Below are positions 6,226 to 8,971 of a stretch of DNA of 8,971 nt, in pieces; the first letter of the stretch is position 1; each line of letters opens with the position of its first letter. The notes below the pieces were generated by a model. That model did not search any database. It was not told the origin of the DNA and was given only the letters and a program-made list of their open reading frames with translations. Origin of the DNA: an uncultured Porphyromonas sp. (GTDB taxonomy: Bacteria; Bacteroidota; Bacteroidia; Bacteroidales; Porphyromonadaceae); contig NZ_CAJZFJ010000077.1 of assembly GCF_915070105.1 (NCBI RefSeq), positions 1 to 8,971 of the forward strand, read 5' to 3'. The translations under genes were made by a program, and so were the position numbers.

Positions 6226-6999
6226 TTAGGGGCGAGCCTTAGGGCTGTATATCGACCATCCCGTGCTGTAGAAGAAGGGGTAGGCGTCCTTGAATATCTC
6301 CGTATCCTGATATAGGATGTCTGCTATCAGTAGGGGGCTTAGGCCACTATACTTCGCTGAGAGGACGTACATCAGTGGGTCTGTCGGGCTCTGGGCTACT
6401 ATATCGAGTAGCAGGCGGGAGGAGTACCACTTCAGGAGCTCTATGTGCTCTGGCTTGGTCAGCTGTACACAGATAGCATCCGTTAGCCCTCGCTCCTCAT
6501 TTCCTCGGGTGAAATAATAGGGTACTCGGTAGACGAATGTCTTCTCATCTAGCTGGGCTGTGTGCTTGGAGACTACCCAGTAGAGCTTCTTGTCTAGGGC
6601 ATCCAGGTCCTCCTTCTTCTCGGTGGGTCTACTACCTCTGTGGATGATCTTCTTGGTATCATCCATCAGCTTGCCTGTGGCGTAGATACCCTTGGACTCG
6701 TCTACGGCAGGGAGCTTGCTGGGGTCGTCAAGCTTGATGACGGAGTAGAGCTTGGTCTCGTTGAGGAGCAGGCCTATTTGTACGTGCTGTGTCTGCCCAT
6801 TTGTGGTCTTGCGCTCCCAGTAGTAGCGTTCTGCGGGGTTGCTTATTTTGAAGCGATACACGCAGCTAGCGATATGCCGTATGCGTATCTGCTCGGGGGT
6901 GAGGGGATTGGGTTTAGGGTTGTCATTCCCTAGACACGAGGTGAGGGTCGCCACTGCACAGAGCACGGCAAGCCCTAGGGATAGGATATTTCTCTTCAT
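6226..6999 (-). CDS. Lipoprotein of unknown function, 257 residues
   Basis: I do not recognise this family. Residues 1-21 form a typical type II signal peptide: MKR, a hydrophobic core (ILSLGLAVLCAVATL) and the lipobox LTSC, with the lipidated cysteine at 22. A short Asn/Pro-rich linker (GNDNPKPNP) follows, then a mixed alpha/beta-looking domain of about 220 residues. That domain is rich in aromatic and charged residues, including YYWERKTTNG, KKLYWVVSKHT and YPFFYSTGWSIY near the end. No catalytic motif or repeat is evident. After processing it should be anchored in the periplasm or outer membrane. The gene stands alone: a strong terminator lies upstream (7127-7158, ending the preceding gene) and its own hairpin lies downstream. 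No clear TAnnTTTG box was found in the 127 bases before it, so its promoter is unidentified. Confidence 0.83.
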   Translation of the reverse strand: MKRNILSLGLAVLCAVATLTSCLGNDNPKPNPLTPEQIRIRHIASCVYRFKISNPAERYYWERKTTNGQTQHVQIGLLLNETKLYSVIKLDDPSKLPAVDESKGIYATGKLMDDTKKIIHRGSRPTEKKEDLDALDKKLYWVVSKHTAQLDEKTFVYRVPYYFTRGNEERGLTDAICVQLTKPEHIELLKWYSSRLLLDIVAQSPTDPLMYVLSAKYSGLSPLLIADILYQDTEIFKDAYPFFYSTGWSIYSPKARP

Positions 7000-7123
7000 A
7001 GCTCAAATAAAGTATGTGTTGATGAACATGAATGGGGCAGGCTGCAGGGGCTGTGTATCTGTCTCCTGCCTTAGTCTTACTTTTACAACGTATGGACAAG
7101 TGATCCTAATATCCTCTAGGCCT

Positions 7124-7158
7124 AAAAAGGGGTGAACTCTCGTTAGAGTTCACCCCTT
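7124..7158 (-). terminator. Intrinsic terminator after the 456-residue lipoprotein gene
   Basis: AAGGGGTGAACTCT (7127-7140) and AGAGTTCACCCCTT (7145-7158) form a perfect 14-bp helix with a four-base loop. On the minus strand the T-run TTTTT (7128-7124) immediately follows the G+C-rich base of the stem. It begins 8 bases after the stop codon. Confidence 0.93.
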
Positions 7159-7165
7159 GACTTGC

Positions 7166-8536
7166 CTAGTTCAGTTTTAGGCTTAGGACGGAGAATGGGA
7201 AGCGCAGAGGCTTGTCGAAGGCGACTTCATTGACGCCGAGGAGCTCCATCGTAGCCTTGAGGGTAGTCCCCTCAAGTCGTGCCTCAGTCACTCGAAGTCT
7301 AGGAGCTAGGAGGTAGATGTCTCGCCCCTTATCATCGCCACTGACTCCCGAGAGGAGGAGCTGCGAGCCACCAGCGAGCTGCTTCTGCCCCCACACGAGG
7401 TTCTGCGGATTACGTGGATACCTGAATACCCATTGAGTCTTCGTGATCCAGTTCTCTAGCCCACGATTGAGGTGGGCAGAGAGATCCTCCTTCTTGTTCC
7501 ATCCCTTTAGCTTCGTACTCATCGTCTCGATGAACTCGCTGTCGTGGCTGATGTAGAGGTCCTTCTCTAGGTTCGTGAGGGGCTTGAAGCCCGAGACGGT
7601 GAAGGGAATCGTTGCGATCACACGGTCGGCATCTGTGCCCTGACGGTGGAGCTCGATCGTGAAGGAGAGCGTGTTGGCACTGCTCTGCTCCTGCTTACTA
7701 TCGCTCTTGAGGAGAGCTGCATATCGTCCCGTATCGTAGGTGATGAGGGAGGAGATATAGAGGTCAAGGTACTCATAGATCCCTCGCATGTAGCGTGTGG
7801 GAGGGAAGTCCTTGTTGAGGGGGAGACGCTGGGCGTAGTAGTCGTTGATGTTCACCTCTAGGCTGCGTGCAGCGTCACTGCTCGTACCCTTATAGACGGT
7901 CTTGAAGGAGAGCTCTCCTGCTCCAGAGGCCTTGGTGCTGTACTTCACCTCCTTGAGCTGAAGGCTCTTGATCTCCTCGGCTGTGAGCTCGTACTGCTCC
8001 CCAGAGGCACTGGAGGAGTAGAAGCGTACGTATGGGGTAAGAGCCTCAGCGGTGAACCAGTCGGCCTTCCCATCTAGGTAGAGAGCCTCTAGCTCGATCC
8101 CTCGTAGGTAGACCTCGGGGGCAACACGCCATGCGACCTGCATCCTGCGCCCGAGGGTGGCGTCATCAGGACGCTGCACCTGCTTGAATCCCGAGAACTG
8201 ATAGCTTCCCGTGAAGGCCTTGCCATCGACTTTGCCGTTCGTTACCTCAAGGGTGAAGGAGCCTTGACTGGAGTTGCTATTTGTGATCTTCGTCTGTAGG
8301 ATCTGGATCCGCTTGCCTCCGACGGTCTTCTCCTCGGTAGTAGCGGTAATCTTGGTCTCGGCAGCGATGATATCTGCCGTCTTGTCTAGGGCATAGTAGG
8401 TCTCTATCTCAGCGAGGCTCACCGTAGGTACTCCAGGCTGAGGAGTAGGGGTCGGTGTGGGGGTAGGGGTAGGTATCTCCTTGCGACAGCCACTGAGGGC
8501 AACGAGGGCAAGGAGTACAAATAAAATGGATCTCAT
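7166..8536 (-). CDS. Lipoprotein of unknown function with Pro-Thr linker and repeated beta-like segments, 456 residues
   Basis: I do not recognise the family. The signal peptide (MRSILFVLLALVALSGC) has the lipobox LSGC with Cys17. The residues after it, Arg-Lys-Glu, resemble the X-K-(D/E) export signal of surface lipoproteins known in Bacteroidota, so surface exposure is possible. A Pro-Thr linker of five PT pairs (22-31) follows. The rest is a beta-rich-looking ectodomain. Segments at 93-118 (SFTLEV...FSGFK) and 291-318 (SFTIEL...TVSGFK) share a pattern, with looser echoes at about 209-231 and 425-453, suggesting repeated beta units. No enzymatic motif is seen. It has its own -7 box (8593-8600) and terminator and is monocistronic. 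It could be an adhesin, binding protein or structural surface protein, but nothing in the sequence decides this. Confidence 0.86.
   Translation of the reverse strand: MRSILFVLLALVALSGCRKEIPTPTPTPTPTPQPGVPTVSLAEIETYYALDKTADIIAAETKITATTEEKTVGGKRIQILQTKITNSNSSQGSFTLEVTNGKVDGKAFTGSYQFSGFKQVQRPDDATLGRRMQVAWRVAPEVYLRGIELEALYLDGKADWFTAEALTPYVRFYSSSASGEQYELTAEEIKSLQLKEVKYSTKASGAGELSFKTVYKGTSSDAARSLEVNINDYYAQRLPLNKDFPPTRYMRGIYEYLDLYISSLITYDTGRYAALLKSDSKQEQSSANTLSFTIELHRQGTDADRVIATIPFTVSGFKPLTNLEKDLYISHDSEFIETMSTKLKGWNKKEDLSAHLNRGLENWITKTQWVFRYPRNPQNLVWGQKQLAGGSQLLLSGVSGDDKGRDIYLLAPRLRVTEARLEGTTLKATMELLGVNEVAFDKPLRFPFSVLSLKLN
8444..8473 (-). repeat. Five Pro-Thr codon pairs in the lipoprotein linker
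   Basis: Five consecutive hexanucleotide units encode (Pro-Thr)5 directly after the lipidated N-terminus. Only the first two units are identical (CCTACC). The others differ at third positions, so the tract is not a clean microsatellite. Gain or loss of a unit would keep the frame. Confidence 0.85.
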
Positions 8537-8592
8537 ATATAATTATTGTGTTATTGCGATTAAAACGCTTCTTATGATGTCTTTATTGCCCG

Positions 8593-8600
8593 CAAAGGTA
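8593..8600 (-). promoter_or_regulatory. Promoter -7 box for the 456-residue lipoprotein gene
   Basis: On the minus strand this reads TACCTTTG, an exact TAnnTTTG match identical to the box before the riboswitch. It lies 56 bases before the ATG and leaves an A+T-rich leader. No clear -33 box was seen at the usual spacing. Confidence 0.6.
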
Positions 8601-8971
8601 CCCTTTTCCCGTTAAACCATCCTTTCGCCCCGTCCCTGCATCCCTTCATTGCTCTTGTTTGTCCCCCGATACGCTAGCTCCTCCGAGCTGTTATTTCCTA
8701 ACTTATTTACCTCTTAGTCTATAGTATACGTCTATGACTAAGTATGCTTCACAGCCTCTTTGCTTTAGACTTGTATGATTTGACTATTCGCTTCTGCTCC
8801 TCCCTCTGCCCTTCCTTATCTCCGCTGGATAGCCGTTAGAGGAGGGGGGATAACTATTCTACTCCCAGCTCCTCCTCTTACTATACCTAGGTAGGGGAAG
8901 ATGGGAAGGGAGGGGTCAAAGAGGTCAAAAATCCCCTTTGCTAACTATCTCTGTATCAATCGTGCTGATAG
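8601..8971. other. Gene-free region to the window end
   Basis: No open frame of note is seen on either strand. It holds a hairpin (8713-8742), a weaker inverted repeat (AGAGGAGG at 8838-8845 with CCTCCTCT at 8871-8878) and a short direct repeat GGTCAAAGAGGTCAAAA around 8915-8931. It is probably the shared upstream region of the lipoprotein gene and a gene beyond the window edge. Confidence 0.6.
8713..8742. other. Hairpin in the gene-free right end
   Basis: CTTAGTCTATAG (8713-8724) pairs with CTATGACTAAG (8732-8742) over 11 bp with one bulged T, around the loop TATACGT. No T-run follows on either strand, so it is not a standard terminator. It could be an operator-like inverted repeat or part of an RNA. 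Confidence 0.5.

Noticed and set aside
8444..8473. Pro-Thr hexamer tract as a phase-variation switch
   Set aside because: The unit length is a multiple of three, so slippage cannot shift the frame, and the units differ at third codon positions.
1..8971. CRISPR array, insertion sequence or phage genes
   Set aside because: No regularly spaced repeats, transposase or integrase motifs, or terminal inverted repeats were seen in the window.

Overview
The window looks like a chromosomal segment of a Bacteroidota bacterium, most likely a Porphyromonas-type organism. The basis is several promoter -7 boxes of the Bacteroidota form TAnnTTTG (two of them identical, TACCTTTG), no clear Shine-Dalgarno sequences, moderately G+C-rich coding regions, a Bacteroidota-style FabI and LptB, and lipoproteins with short signal peptides. 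The genus is inferred from general appearance; no search was run.

Layout. (1) Bases 1-325, plus strand: a promoter followed by a complete-looking cobalamin (B12) riboswitch. (2) Bases 326-1159: about 800 bases with no convincing gene, although B12 riboswitches normally sit directly in front of a cobalamin-related gene. Several hairpins are present. (3) Bases 1160-2888, plus strand: a promoter, fabI (enoyl-ACP reductase), lptB (LPS-export ATPase) and a strong intrinsic terminator. (4) Bases 6096-2995, minus strand: a promoter and a tight three-gene operon. Its genes are a long-chain polyprenyl diphosphate synthase, a four-helix membrane protein resembling the sensor half of a LytS/YehU-type histidine kinase but lacking the kinase domain, and a membrane-anchored calcineurin-like phosphatase. 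The last two genes overlap by 17 bases. (5) Bases 8600-6168, minus strand: two unrelated-looking lipoprotein genes (456 and 257 residues), each followed by its own hairpin terminator. (6) Bases 8601-8971: no gene, one well-formed hairpin.

The common theme is the cell envelope: fatty acid synthesis, LPS transport, isoprenoid carrier or quinone side-chain synthesis, a phosphatase probably facing the periplasm, and two lipoproteins. The most unusual items are the riboswitch with no gene behind it, and the kinase-less sensor protein translationally overlapped with a phosphatase inside an isoprenoid operon.
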